NCBI GenBank assembly: GCA_944325495.1
Contig: CALVAD010000001.1
Coordinates: 1 to 64,000, forward strand
Source: an uncultured Bacteroidales bacterium
Lineage (GTDB): Bacteria > Bacteroidota > Bacteroidia > Bacteroidales > UBA932
Reading direction: 5' to 3'
DNA length: 64,000 nt
A model generated the notes under the pieces. The model saw nothing but the letters and a program-made list of their open reading frames with translations. It was not told the DNA's origin and ran no database searches. Every line of letters starts with the position of its first letter. The first letter of the stretch is position 1. Positions 34,718 through 43,171 of this stretch are shown here, one piece after another. Both the position numbers and the translations under genes were made by a program.

Positions 34718-34930
34718 GCGTGTTAGGGTTACATTTAGGGTGACAAAATTTGGAAAAATATGAGCGATTTGAGGGGGTATAATGCCCAAAATATTTATTA
34801 AATCGGCTAAAATGAGCGGATATAGACCCCCTTATGACTGTAAAAATGGTATTTGAATTAAAGGTTAATCGTCGTTTAGTCAGATGGTTAGCCTTTAACT
34901 ATATTCTGGAATGCGTGTGTGAGGTATTAT

Positions 34931-35632
34931 TTATCCCATAGTATTGAATCGGATGCTTGCTTTAATCAGAGCAAGAGCCCGAATTGAATTCCACGGAATG
35001 TCCTGTGGTGCATAACTGGAATTGCGACTGACAAGAGTCACTTTCTGGGGGTCAATGGCTTTTTGGATGTATTTAATCGCAACATAGTCATCCCCATCAA
35101 GGGAAAATGCAACGAGATACATTTCGCCCCATAATATATTGTCCACGGAAACTTTTTTATATAGGATGATGTCTCCAGACTGGAGAATAGGCTGCATGGA
35201 TTCTCCGAACACATACAAGGCCCCGTCACATCGGGGTAGATTCGGGATTTGGATCTGTCCAATTGGTATGTCGGAACTCGTGTCGTCAAATAGTGCCAGA
35301 ATTCCAGCTTGAGCTGTAATTCTATATAATGGTACTGTTTGAGATTCTATATTGTGGTCAGTTCGTAATGAAAAAGTGTTTTTTACACTAACTTCTGTAT
35401 GATTTCCCTTTTCTGCGTTGCCGTCACCTGTTATCAACCAATCAAGCGAAATGTTTGGATATGTGGCGATAAATTTCGCCAAAATGTCTTCTGTAATTCC
35501 TGTTTTAGATTCCAACGTCCCGCGTGATACGCCAATTTTTGCATAAAATTCGCGTTTGCTAATCCCCAAAGAATCAGCATATTGAAGAATTCTCTGTTTT
35601 ATTGGCGAAATCTTTTGTTCTTTTTCTTGCAT
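34931..35632 (-). CDS. Prophage CI-type repressor with S24 peptidase domain
   Basis: The 233-aa protein has an N-terminal HTH (about 10-50, KREFYAKIGVSRGTLESKTG) and a C-terminal S24 domain with the catalytic Ser in GESMQPIL and Lys in YVAIKYIQ. It probably keeps the Mu-like phage lysogenic and is cleaved after DNA damage. It is divergent from the early genes, and repeated GGCGAAATCTTTTGTT sites lie at its start. It is not closely similar to the repressor at 1387 beyond the domain plan. Confidence 0.88.
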   Translation of the reverse strand: MQEKEQKISPIKQRILQYADSLGISKREFYAKIGVSRGTLESKTGITEDILAKFIATYPNISLDWLITGDGNAEKGNHTEVSVKNTFSLRTDHNIESQTVPLYRITAQAGILALFDDTSSDIPIGQIQIPNLPRCDGALYVFGESMQPILQSGDIILYKKVSVDNILWGEMYLVAFSLDGDDYVAIKYIQKAIDPQKVTLVSRNSSYAPQDIPWNSIRALALIKASIRFNTMG

Positions 35633-35658
35633 AATGGCGAAATCTTTTGTTATATTTG
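35602..35658 (+). promoter_or_regulatory. Early promoter with repeated repressor operators
   Basis: TGGCGAAATCTTTTGTT occurs at 35603-35619 and again at 35635-35651. The second copy covers the spacer of a promoter made of TTG (35627-35629) and TATATTTG (35651-35658). A related palindrome GGCGA-taaatt-TCGCC is inside the repressor gene near 35466-35481. This is the likely lysis/lysogeny switch. Confidence 0.6.
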
Positions 35659-35727
35659 CGGAACTTCTTTTAGGGAAGTGTGGCAAAGGTACGAACAATT
35701 AAGAAGAAAACAATAAAGCTAAAAAGT

Positions 35728-36117
35728 ATGAGAAAGTACATCAGTGTAAAGCCGGAAATCATCAGTTCACTTGCAGCGAAATACGGCATAACTCGCCGGG
35801 CTGTATGGATGGCTCTTTCATTCCTTACAAAGAACGAAAGAGGAAACAACATCAGGAAAGATGCGATGGCATCTGGAGGCCGGTATATAGAAGATGATTT
35901 CATTCCGAACTGTCAGACCGAATTCCGTGCGGACGGTATGCACCAGAGGTTTGCTGCCGGGGTGGAGGTTGTCATGAGAGGCAACACCATGAGTCTGATT
36001 GTTCCAGGGATGGAGCCGGAGAATTATGTGGATGTGGATCTGCATTCATGGGGCAATATTCTGGAGCGGGCGCAAGCCATTTCAGAGAAGAAAAAGTTTG
36101 AATCAATCAATAAATAA
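35728..36117 (+). CDS. Early phage DNA-binding-like protein, 129 aa
   Basis: This is the first gene right of the repressor, in the position of Mu ner. Its N-terminus (ISVKPEIISSLAAKYGITRR) could form an HTH; the C-terminal part is unknown. I use ATG 35728; a GTG at 35680 would add 16 basic residues (MAKVRTIKKKTIKLKS). It is probably an early regulator. Confidence 0.6.
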   Translation: MRKYISVKPEIISSLAAKYGITRRAVWMALSFLTKNERGNNIRKDAMASGGRYIEDDFIPNCQTEFRADGMHQRFAAGVEVVMRGNTMSLIVPGMEPENYVDVDLHSWGNILERAQAISEKKKFESINK

Positions 36118-36125
36118 TCACGATC

Positions 36126-36350
36126 ATGACCAAAGACAATTATTTGAAAGCACTGGAAATCATTTCCCAGAACCATTCAACTGAAATAAAGATCAACCTT
36201 CCGTCCAATGGCTTTGTCGGGGACACCCTCGGGATATCAGAATTCAATCTCACTATCACACGGTGTTGCGCATCTGTGGTTGATCACCTGATAAAATCAG
36301 GATATGTCCTCTCAATGACAAAGGACGGTTTGAGTGTAGACAAATATTAA
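36126..36350 (+). CDS. Small early phage protein, 74 aa
   Basis: The gene follows 8 nt after the previous one. It has no known motif; it contains a CC pair and a mix of strands and helix (VVDHLIKSGYVLSMTKDGL). The function is unknown. The downstream 89 nt up to the tRNA-like gene hold no gene. Confidence 0.55.
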   Translation: MTKDNYLKALEIISQNHSTEIKINLPSNGFVGDTLGISEFNLTITRCCASVVDHLIKSGYVLSMTKDGLSVDKY

Positions 36351-36439
36351 CAAATGCCGGGATACGCTGTGAAGCGCTTTGTGTACAACAGTTTGATTTT
36401 TCCACATGATAGTTCCATTAGGTACACTCCCGGATAATT

Positions 36440-36523
36440 TCCCGTATAGCTCAGTTGGTAGAGCAGTCCAAACCTGCAAGGCAGGAGGAAGTGTCTCTGG
36501 TTCGAGTCCGGATGCGGGAACCA
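36440..36523 (+). tRNA. tRNA-like gene with odd anticodon arm, CCA encoded
   Basis: The acceptor (TCCCGTA / TGCGGGA, discriminator A, then CCA), the D arm (GCTC-AGTTGGTA-GAGC) and the T arm (TCTGG-TTCGAGT-CCGGA) are all canonical. The segment between D arm and T arm is about 31 nt, 8 longer than normal. Its best fold is CCTGC-AAG-GCAGG, a 5-bp stem with a 3-nt loop, instead of a 7-nt anticodon loop. It ends 12 nt before the transposase start codon. It may be processed like tRNA but should not decode normally. Confidence 0.65.
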
Positions 36524-36535
36524 ATCAGAAAGAAA

Positions 36536-38581
36536 ATGGAAGTATTCAACAACATACTGTGCGTGACGGTCAGTGAATTGACGGGTGGCGAGGATGGAGA
36601 AGAAGTGATGTCTTATAACAATTATAAGCAGTTATGTGCTCGTGATCGCGTGACTGTTGTCCGTCCAGGCAAAGGAATGGACAGTTACGCCCTTGTCGAA
36701 TGGACTTCCATTCCGGAACGCTTCAAGAGAAAATTCATAGCCAAATACGGAGATCCGGAGAAGAAGATGAGAGAGCAGGACGGGATCCTACAATACGACC
36801 AGGCCGCAAGGGAGTTCTTTGCGGAATATCGGCTGCCAGACGGCAAGGAACTGAAATCAGAGACCCAGTCTGAATATGTCATCAATGCGTCTGTGCTCAA
36901 CAGGCTGATCGATAGGTACAACAGGCAACGCAGCTGCCGTAACATGGCAGGGAACTCCACCCCGATATCCTGGGAAGGTATTCTTGCAGAGTGCGAGAGA
37001 CTGCGTGATGAATACGGACATACTCTTCCGAAAAACAAGGCCAGGCTGCAGGATAAAATGCGCCAGTACCGGAGTCAAGGATATCAGTGTCTGGTATCTG
37101 GGAAATTGACCAACATAAATGCCGTGAAGCTTATGCCGGACGGGCAGAGACTGGCGATTGCGCTCAAGCGTTCCCGTGTACCGGTCTATACCAATATGCA
37201 GATTTTCGAGAAGTACAATGAACTGGCTCTGGACAAAGGCTGGAAACCGCTCAAGTCCCCTGCCACTATGACCCAGTTCCTGAACCGCCCGGAAGTGAAG
37301 ATCCAGTGGTTTGATGCCACAAACGGGGAACTTGCTGCGAAACAGGTGTATAATCGTCAGAATGTCACGATAATGCCGGACAAGAGGGATTCCATTTGGT
37401 ACGGTGACGGAACAAAACTCAACCTGTTCTATAAGGTATATACTCCGCAGGGCTACAAACTTGCCACACTCCAGGTCTTCGAGGTTATTGACGCATATTC
37501 TGAATGTTTCATAGGGTATAACATTTCGCAGACCGAATGTTTCGAGAGCATGTATGAGGCATACAGGATGGCCATTGAGCTGACCGGCCATCTTCCTGTA
37601 GAACTCATATATGACAACCAGGGCGGCACCAAGAGAGAAGACGCAAAGGAGTGGCTGAGGAAACTTGCTACCTGCAGCCGGCCGACTGCCCCGTACAATG
37701 CTGCCTCAAAGTCCATAGAGTCAATATTCGGCCGTTTCCAGAGGCAGGTACTGCACAAGTATTTTGGATATACCGGAGGCAATATCACAAGCAAATCCGA
37801 ATCATCCAGGCCGAATATGGAATTCATCGAGGCAAATGTGAACAGTCTCCCGACATTCGAGGAACTGTGCGGCATATATGCGGAAGCACGCCAGGAATGG
37901 AATCACTTGAAACATTATAAATACGACAGGCCGAGGGTGGAACTTTATGAGAGTTCCAGAAATGATGAGTCAGTAGTGCTGACCGATGCGCTCCGGCGTG
38001 ATCTGTTCTGGGTGACATCCCAGAAGGAGTGCAAGTTTACCGCACGGGGACTTCAGATTACAATCAACAAACAGAAATACATCTACGATGTTTACGGGAA
38101 AGACGGTTTTACAGACATGGCTTTCCGGCGCGACAATACAGGCAGAAGTTTCTATGTGCAGTATGATCCGCACGACATGACCAAAGTCAGGCTGTGCACT
38201 AAAGATGACTACGGATATCAATGTGTGGCTATCGGGGAACCGTATGTTACCACCCACAGGGCTATGCAAGACCAGAAAGAGGGAGAGAGGGCATTCCTGT
38301 TCAAGATGATAGATACGAACAAACTGGAGCGCGTAAGACGGCATATCAATGGGCTGCAGCTGGAAATGGAGCATGGGGTTGCCCCGGAACAGCACGGACT
38401 TGTTACGCCAAGACCGAAAGGTATTTCAGACAAGGAATATGAATATTATGCGGATCTGATCCGTGCTGAACAGGACGGTATCCATGAGTCCGGCAACGCT
38501 ATCCCTGTAGCGGTCGGCCAGCAGGAGAAGGAGATCTCAAATATGACCTTTGACCAGATAAAGGCCCTTGACAGAATGTAA
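36536..38581 (+). CDS. Mu-type DDE transposase (MuA-like)
   Basis: The 681-aa protein has a central RNase-H-like integrase core with D291 (WYGDGTK), D360 (IYDNQGG) and E395 (SKSIESIFGRFQ), followed by a Mu-transposase C-terminal beta barrel. It would carry out integration and replicative transposition, acting on the left-end repeats. The start is ATG 36536, right after the tRNA-like gene, and MuB follows. Confidence 0.92.
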   Translation: MEVFNNILCVTVSELTGGEDGEEVMSYNNYKQLCARDRVTVVRPGKGMDSYALVEWTSIPERFKRKFIAKYGDPEKKMREQDGILQYDQAAREFFAEYRLPDGKELKSETQSEYVINASVLNRLIDRYNRQRSCRNMAGNSTPISWEGILAECERLRDEYGHTLPKNKARLQDKMRQYRSQGYQCLVSGKLTNINAVKLMPDGQRLAIALKRSRVPVYTNMQIFEKYNELALDKGWKPLKSPATMTQFLNRPEVKIQWFDATNGELAAKQVYNRQNVTIMPDKRDSIWYGDGTKLNLFYKVYTPQGYKLATLQVFEVIDAYSECFIGYNISQTECFESMYEAYRMAIELTGHLPVELIYDNQGGTKREDAKEWLRKLATCSRPTAPYNAASKSIESIFGRFQRQVLHKYFGYTGGNITSKSESSRPNMEFIEANVNSLPTFEELCGIYAEARQEWNHLKHYKYDRPRVELYESSRNDESVVLTDALRRDLFWVTSQKECKFTARGLQITINKQKYIYDVYGKDGFTDMAFRRDNTGRSFYVQYDPHDMTKVRLCTKDDYGYQCVAIGEPYVTTHRAMQDQKEGERAFLFKMIDTNKLERVRRHINGLQLEMEHGVAPEQHGLVTPRPKGISDKEYEYYADLIRAEQDGIHESGNAIPVAVGQQEKEISNMTFDQIKALDRM

Positions 38582-38600
38582 TCCACAAAAATCAATAGTT

Positions 38601-39473
38601 ATGATAAACACAGAACAGAAAGAACAGATCAGGGCAAGGCTTGAGACCTATGTAAAGCGTTACCCTTCGCAGACAAAGGCCGTGAATTCCCTCAAGGGAA
38701 CATCAGCCGGGACAGTATCATCAATCCTGAACAGGAAATGGGAGCTCATTTCGGAGGATATGTGGATGAAGCTATCGTCGCAACTGGACAGTGCATCGGA
38801 ATGGCAGCTGTGCCGTACATCCGCATTCAATTCCCTGATGCTCTATATGCAGGATGCAAAGGATGAAAGCAATGTTATGTGGGTAACCGGCCCGGCAGGG
38901 ATAGGCAAGAGTACTGCAGCCGGTGTATTCTGCCGGGAGCATAAGAATGTTTTTCTTGTCACTTGCAGTGAGGATATGCACAAATCTGACTTCATCAGGG
39001 AGCTCGCTTCAAAAGTGGGTGTTCGGTCAATAGGAATGACTGTCCGGGAGACTCTTGCTGCCGTTATCGATGCGCTTGTAAGGATGGACAGCCCTCTTCT
39101 GATCTTCGATGAAGGCGACAAACTGACTGATACGGTGCTGTACTACTATATCAGTCTGTACAATGCTCTGGAGGACAAATGCGGTATGATATTCCTTTCC
39201 ACCAATTACATCCAGGAAAGGATGCGCAAAGGACTGAACCGTGGCAAAAAGGGCTATGATGAGATAGACAGCCGTATCTGCAGGAGATTCGTCCCTCTTG
39301 ATCTTGTGAATTCAAATGAGGTCGAGGCTATATGCCAGGCCAATGGCCTTCTTGACACGGCAGCTATCCGGACAGTGAAACAGGAGGCGGCGTCATGCGG
39401 CAACGACCTCCGGAGGGTCAAGAAATCAATCCATAAAGAGCTGAAGAAACTCTCTTTGAAGGATGCTCGATAA
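38601..39473 (+). CDS. MuB-like AAA ATPase
   Basis: The 290-aa protein has an N-terminal HTH-like part (KAVNSLKGTSAGTVSSILN), Walker A GPAGIGKST (97-105) and Walker B LLIFDEGD (167-174). MuB selects target DNA and activates MuA. It is 19 nt downstream of the transposase gene. Confidence 0.9.
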   Translation: MINTEQKEQIRARLETYVKRYPSQTKAVNSLKGTSAGTVSSILNRKWELISEDMWMKLSSQLDSASEWQLCRTSAFNSLMLYMQDAKDESNVMWVTGPAGIGKSTAAGVFCREHKNVFLVTCSEDMHKSDFIRELASKVGVRSIGMTVRETLAAVIDALVRMDSPLLIFDEGDKLTDTVLYYYISLYNALEDKCGMIFLSTNYIQERMRKGLNRGKKGYDEIDSRICRRFVPLDLVNSNEVEAICQANGLLDTAAIRTVKQEAASCGNDLRRVKKSIHKELKKLSLKDAR

Positions 39474-39493
39474 CCGTTCAAACAGTGTTCAAA
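39474..39493 (+). repeat. Dispersed phage motif CCGTTCAAAC-N4-TTCAAA, copy B
   Basis: CCGTTCAAACAGTGTTCAAA, ending on the first base of the next start codon. It is nearly identical to the copy at 58270-58289. Confidence 0.5.
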
Positions 39494-40128
39494 TGAAGAG
39501 ATCACTATCGGCGAGTCAAGTCATCAGCATAAGGCATCGTACTATCACTTTGTCCGGTGAATGGGAAAAATGTATTGGAACGATGAACCGTCATGGGGTG
39601 GTTTTCTTTTGGGGGAATTCAGGTAACGGAAAGACTTCGGCTGTCGTCAGTCTGAGCAAGGAGTTGGCAGCATTCGGGAAGGTGCTTTACATTCCACTCG
39701 AAGAAAAGTTCAGCCTGTCATTCCAGAACACACTCAAGCGTTATGGATTGATTGAATGCGGCTCCAGATTCCAGGTGCTGGACAGTTGTACGATAGAAGA
39801 ACTTGAGGAAAGGCTTTCCAGACCAAAATCACCGGAATTCATAGTCATAGACTCTTTCCAGTATATGCAAATGACTTACAGACAGTATATATCATTCAAA
39901 GAAAAATATTCAAACAAGCTCCTGATATTCGTCAGCCATGCAGATGGCAGACAACCTCTCGGACGCGCTGCCAGAAGTGTAAAATATGATGCGGACTTGA
40001 AAATCTGGGTGGAAGGATACAAGGCATTCAGCAAGGGCCGTTTCATTGGGGAGACCGGCGAGGCTGTCATCTGGCAGAAAGGGGCTGAGGACTATTGGGG
40101 AATCAAAAAACAGGAGGAACAAAAATGA
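39493..40128 (+). CDS. RecA/AAA-type ATPase, second phage ATPase
   Basis: The 211-aa protein has Walker A FFWGNSGNGKTSA (near residues 40-52) and a Walker B-like FIVIDSFQYM, with RecA-like spacing. It resembles stand-alone RecA-fold ATPases of Bacteroidales Mu-like phages. A role beside MuB in replication or target choice is inferred. The start at 39493 directly follows the CCGTTCAAAC motif. Confidence 0.75.
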   Translation: MKRSLSASQVISIRHRTITLSGEWEKCIGTMNRHGVVFFWGNSGNGKTSAVVSLSKELAAFGKVLYIPLEEKFSLSFQNTLKRYGLIECGSRFQVLDSCTIEELEERLSRPKSPEFIVIDSFQYMQMTYRQYISFKEKYSNKLLIFVSHADGRQPLGRAARSVKYDADLKIWVEGYKAFSKGRFIGETGEAVIWQKGAEDYWGIKKQEEQK

Positions 40129-40694
40129 AACAGTTGCAACAGAAGATCAGAAGAATGGGCATGGATCTTATGACCCAGTTTGAAAAGATGGCCAAAGCAA
40201 ACGGGTTATTCAAGGAGGGTATCGGCAAGTCTCTTACAGAAGTTTTAACTCCTATGATCGGGAAGTACTTCATCAGCGGGGCAGGATGGGCAATCAGGCA
40301 CCAGTGGAACATCACTTCCCCGGACTGCAAACCTGCTAAAGATGAGGATATCCTTATGAGTGTATCGGGGAAACTGGAAGTCGGTAAGGGTCGGGATCTT
40401 ATGTCGAAAGGTGCGGAATACTGGATGGCTATCCCCAAAATAGAAATCAACCAAATGACAGAAGATATGAAAAAATGTTTTTTCGAAGAGAGTACTGGAA
40501 GGTATACAGAGACATTGGCGGCAGCCAAAGGTCATGCCCTGCAGAAGCGAATGAGCCCTAAAGTATATCGCATCTGGAAGAATGGTGATAAGGTCATAGG
40601 CAAAGCACTCATATATGCCTATGGCGAAAGTGTCGCCACAATTAAAAAAGCAGATGCCTGTATCGCAAAACAGATTGAGGAGGACAGGAAATGA
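40125..40694 (+). CDS. Early phage protein of unknown function, 189 aa
   Basis: The gene starts by ATGA overlap with the ATPase stop, so it is translationally coupled. The protein is basic, with helices and no known motif. An early role in transposition or host takeover is likely from position. Confidence 0.6.
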   Translation: MKQLQQKIRRMGMDLMTQFEKMAKANGLFKEGIGKSLTEVLTPMIGKYFISGAGWAIRHQWNITSPDCKPAKDEDILMSVSGKLEVGKGRDLMSKGAEYWMAIPKIEINQMTEDMKKCFFEESTGRYTETLAAAKGHALQKRMSPKVYRIWKNGDKVIGKALIYAYGESVATIKKADACIAKQIEEDRK

Positions 40695-40987
40695 AAGCAA
40701 TACAAAACTTTGAAGACATCGAAAACCTGAAGACGGATGACAGATTGATTAGACTCGGAGGAGGATGTGTATTTTATTACCGTTTCCTCTGTTTCCATCC
40801 GAGGGTCAAACAATATGTAATCCTCCTGGATCATTGCGAGCAACCAGTTAGACTATATTGCCCCATGATGTATGGTTGTTTTTATACGGATTACACGCGT
40901 AGAGAAATTCTGGAATACCAAAAGGATTATGCCTTAAAGGAAGCCAAAGCAATAGAGCGATCGTTGGCTACGTTTGAAATTTTATGA
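40691..40987 (+). CDS. Early phage protein of unknown function, 98 aa
   Basis: The gene is coupled to the upstream one by an ATGA overlap. It has a Cys/Tyr/Phe-rich middle (VFYYRFLCFHPR, CPMMYGCFYTDY) and a helical end. No family is recognised. Confidence 0.55.
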   Translation: MKAIQNFEDIENLKTDDRLIRLGGGCVFYYRFLCFHPRVKQYVILLDHCEQPVRLYCPMMYGCFYTDYTRREILEYQKDYALKEAKAIERSLATFEIL

Positions 40988-41027
40988 CCTACTTGGGAAA
41001 AGATAGACAGACAATTCAAGGAATGGT

Positions 41028-41504
41028 ATGAGAAGGAAAGCAAATAATTTCGGAAGGTTCTATGTGCTGGCGAAGAAGAATCCGGCCATAGACAAGGAAT
41101 CCATGGTTCTGCAGTACACTGACGGGCGGACTACCCATCTTCGGGAAATGTATCAGGATGAATACAATGAAATGTGTGATGCGCTGGAATTCGGCCCGAA
41201 TGGGGTCAACAAAGCAGCAAGGTCAGAGACTCTCAGACGGTTGCGGTCTTCAGTGCTGCTGCGTATCGGCAGGCTCGGCATCAATACAGTGGACAACTGG
41301 GCCGGCATTGATGCGTTCTGCATGTCTCCGAGGATAGCCGGCAAGAAGTTCAGGGAACTGACGGAAACTGAACTTGACTCCCTTGTGAAGAAACTTGAAA
41401 GTATCATCAGGAAAGGCGGGCTCAAGTCTATGGAGCCGGAAAAGAAAACCCCTGAACCGATATATGTTCATATACCGTATAGACCGAGCAAACACCTCTC
41501 ATGA
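41028..41504 (+). CDS. GemA/Mu gp16-like protein
   Basis: The 158-aa protein resembles the DUF1018/GemA group: an N-terminal helix (NNFGRFYVLAKKNPAIDKES) and a C-terminal pattern DNWAGIDAFCMSPRIAGKKF. In Mu, GemA alters host gene expression and membrane-linked replication. The assignment is by position and pattern. Confidence 0.55.
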   Translation: MRRKANNFGRFYVLAKKNPAIDKESMVLQYTDGRTTHLREMYQDEYNEMCDALEFGPNGVNKAARSETLRRLRSSVLLRIGRLGINTVDNWAGIDAFCMSPRIAGKKFRELTETELDSLVKKLESIIRKGGLKSMEPEKKTPEPIYVHIPYRPSKHLS

Positions 41505-41541
41505 TTGAAAGTTTAACAATCAAAAATCAATTTTGTTTATC

Positions 41542-42207
41542 ATGGAAACTAACACAGTACAGATGACGGATGCGGAACTGGAGCAGTTCCGGGCATTCCA
41601 GGTCGAGCAGCAGAAGAAGGCTGCTGAGGCCAAGGCAAAGGAAATGAGGAACACCTATCGGGAAATGGTGGATGAAGAAATTGACGCTGCCGTTCCCGAA
41701 CTGGTGACAATATCTCAAGACATCAGGTCCGTTAAGAACAAGGTCATCGAGAATTTCAGGTCTATACTTGAAATGAAGAAGGAAATGTTCCGGATGCAGA
41801 AGGGTAAGGATATGGACGTCAGGTCCCATACATTCACCAATACACGAGGAGACAGTCGTATAACGCTCGGCAATTATACCACTGACGGATATCTTGATAC
41901 TGTTGATGAAGGAATTGCCATTGTCAGGGAGTATATAGAATCCCTTGCTGCAAATGATGAATCAAGGGCGCTTGTCGGGATGGTCCTGAAGTTGCTTGCA
42001 AAAGACCAGAAAGGCAACCTGAAGGCTTCCCGGATAATCCAACTCAGAAAGATTGCGGAGGAGAGCGGGAATGACCGCTTTATGGAAGGAGTGAGAATCA
42101 TTGAGGAAGCCTACAGACCTGCCATATCCAAGCAGTACATAAGGGTCGAAATCAAAGATGCAAACGGGATGTGGAAGAATATCCCTCTTGGAATGACAGA
42201 AGCATAG
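41542..42207 (+). CDS. DUF3164-family Mu-like phage protein
   Basis: The 221-aa protein ends with the DUF3164 pattern (RIIEEAYRPAISKQYIRVEI, then MWKNIPLGM) and has the family's helical start and glycine-rich RGDSRITLGNY strand. DUF3164 proteins lie in the early region of Mu-like phages; the function is unknown. The start is ATG 41542. Confidence 0.75.
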   Translation: METNTVQMTDAELEQFRAFQVEQQKKAAEAKAKEMRNTYREMVDEEIDAAVPELVTISQDIRSVKNKVIENFRSILEMKKEMFRMQKGKDMDVRSHTFTNTRGDSRITLGNYTTDGYLDTVDEGIAIVREYIESLAANDESRALVGMVLKLLAKDQKGNLKASRIIQLRKIAEESGNDRFMEGVRIIEEAYRPAISKQYIRVEIKDANGMWKNIPLGMTEA

Positions 42208-42217
42208 GAGGCATATT

Positions 42218-42508
42218 ATGGGAAGGCAAGGATTATATTACGCTACATTCCGGCTTGAGAAGTCCGGATTCAAACCTGTGACTCTGCAGGGGATGTATGA
42301 ACCGAGCGGCAAGATGTCTGCTCCGGAAATGAAAATAGAACTGTACCAGGCAATCCATACAATGCTTAGGGAAAAACTCAAGTCGGACAGGTTCAAACTC
42401 AGGCTTACAGGTATAACCAGATTGCAGACAGACTTTGTGTATACCCCTGGTCGTACTGCAAAGAAAACAGAAAAGGAGGCGTGCGATGGAAAAGACAGTG
42501 AAGCTTGA
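42218..42508 (+). CDS. Early phage protein of unknown function, 96 aa
   Basis: The gene follows DUF3164 by 10 nt and overlaps the next gene by 23 nt. It is basic at the C-terminus (RTAKKTEKEACDGK). No motif is recognised. Confidence 0.55.
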   Translation: MGRQGLYYATFRLEKSGFKPVTLQGMYEPSGKMSAPEMKIELYQAIHTMLREKLKSDRFKLRLTGITRLQTDFVYTPGRTAKKTEKEACDGKDSEA

Positions 42509-42719
42509 CCCTAAGAAATCATCAGTCCGATATGTACCGACCAGAATTGCTATATGTAAGGAGTGCGGAGGGAAAGGAGTCATCTATATGGACGGTGTAC
42601 CGCTTAAATGCACTTCATGCAACGGCTCGGGACGGGTAAAGGTAACATGCCAGGTTATCAGCACCGTGAGCGCATTTGTCCCCGGGAAAGATGATGCAGA
42701 AGGGGATCTGACAGTCTGA
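42486..42719 (+). CDS. Small zinc-finger protein with DnaJ-type CxxC motifs
   Basis: The 77-aa protein has two CxxCxGxG-like motifs (CKECGGKG and CTSCNGSG) matching half of a DnaJ zinc centre, enough to bind one zinc. It ends the early operon just before a strong terminator. It may bind RNA, DNA or host chaperones. Confidence 0.7.
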   Translation: MEKTVKLDPKKSSVRYVPTRIAICKECGGKGVIYMDGVPLKCTSCNGSGRVKVTCQVISTVSAFVPGKDDAEGDLTV

Positions 42720-42734
42720 CTGTTTTATATGCCC

Positions 42735-42789
42735 AAGTGTACCGGGAACCGCTGGAAATCAGTCTCCAGCAGTTCCCGGTACACTTTTT
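42735..42789 (+). terminator. Strong terminator at the end of the early phage operon
   Basis: A long stem (AAGTGTACCGGGAAC / GTTCCCGGTACACTT) with an inner CTGGA/TCCAG helix is followed by T5. A TACATTTG -7 box follows at 42795-42802, so a new transcript may begin here. Confidence 0.85.
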
Positions 42790-42817
42790 ATTGTTACATT
42801 TGCATAAAATCTACTGC

Positions 42818-43171
42818 ATGCCAATCCAGATGTCATTACCGTTCACAGAGTTCGACCTGCCACAGTTCGAGCGGCAGGATGTGCGCAGGGTTCCCCGGAT
42901 GGAGACCCCTGCTCCTGTCCTTGTGAACAGACATGACCGTATCATGAAGCGCAACAGGGTGCTTGTGGCCAGATACTATTACTGGACCGAACTCAAGCGC
43001 CGGAGGTTCGATGATACGATCAGGCTACTCTCTGAAAACGAGTTCTTCGTGGATGAGAGAACCGTCACCAATGCCATAATGGAGAATGATGCCTTTTTCA
43101 GGTCGTTATGCGATTCAAAGACAGGCAGCCGAAAACTCAGGATGATGTTCCCTGGCTTCGACTGGAACTGA
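42818..43171 (+). CDS. Phage protein of unknown function, 117 aa
   Basis: This rightward gene sits behind its own likely promoter and faces the end of the leftward late operon; it ends 1 nt before it. It is basic and helical (MKRNRVLVARYYYWTELKRR). By position it could be a middle/late regulator of the Mor/C type, but no HTH is clear. Confidence 0.55.
   Translation: MPIQMSLPFTEFDLPQFERQDVRRVPRMETPAPVLVNRHDRIMKRNRVLVARYYYWTELKRRRFDDTIRLLSENEFFVDERTVTNAIMENDAFFRSLCDSKTGSRKLRMMFPGFDWN

Larger units (their letters stand above)
34327..34930. other. Prophage left-end non-coding region
   Basis: The first 80 nt are G/T-rich (GTAGGGGAGTG twice). An imperfect hairpin with GCCGC/GCGGC ends lies at about 34521-34557, and a copy of the CCGTTCAAAC motif is at 34571-34590. 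A frame from 34449 to 34676 (75 codons) is open, but it runs through repeats and lacks a clear start signal; I do not call it a gene. The rest is AT-rich with short direct repeats, as expected for transposase and host-factor binding. Confidence 0.45.

Noticed and set aside
34655..34745. TTAGGG repeats resembling telomere sequence
   Set aside because: They are only two copies of a 24-nt unit at the phage end; a role in transposase or regulator binding is far more likely.
36455..36535. An upstream extension of the transposase frame through the tRNA-like gene
   Set aside because: It would translate the tRNA-like sequence. ATG 36536 gives a natural start just after it.
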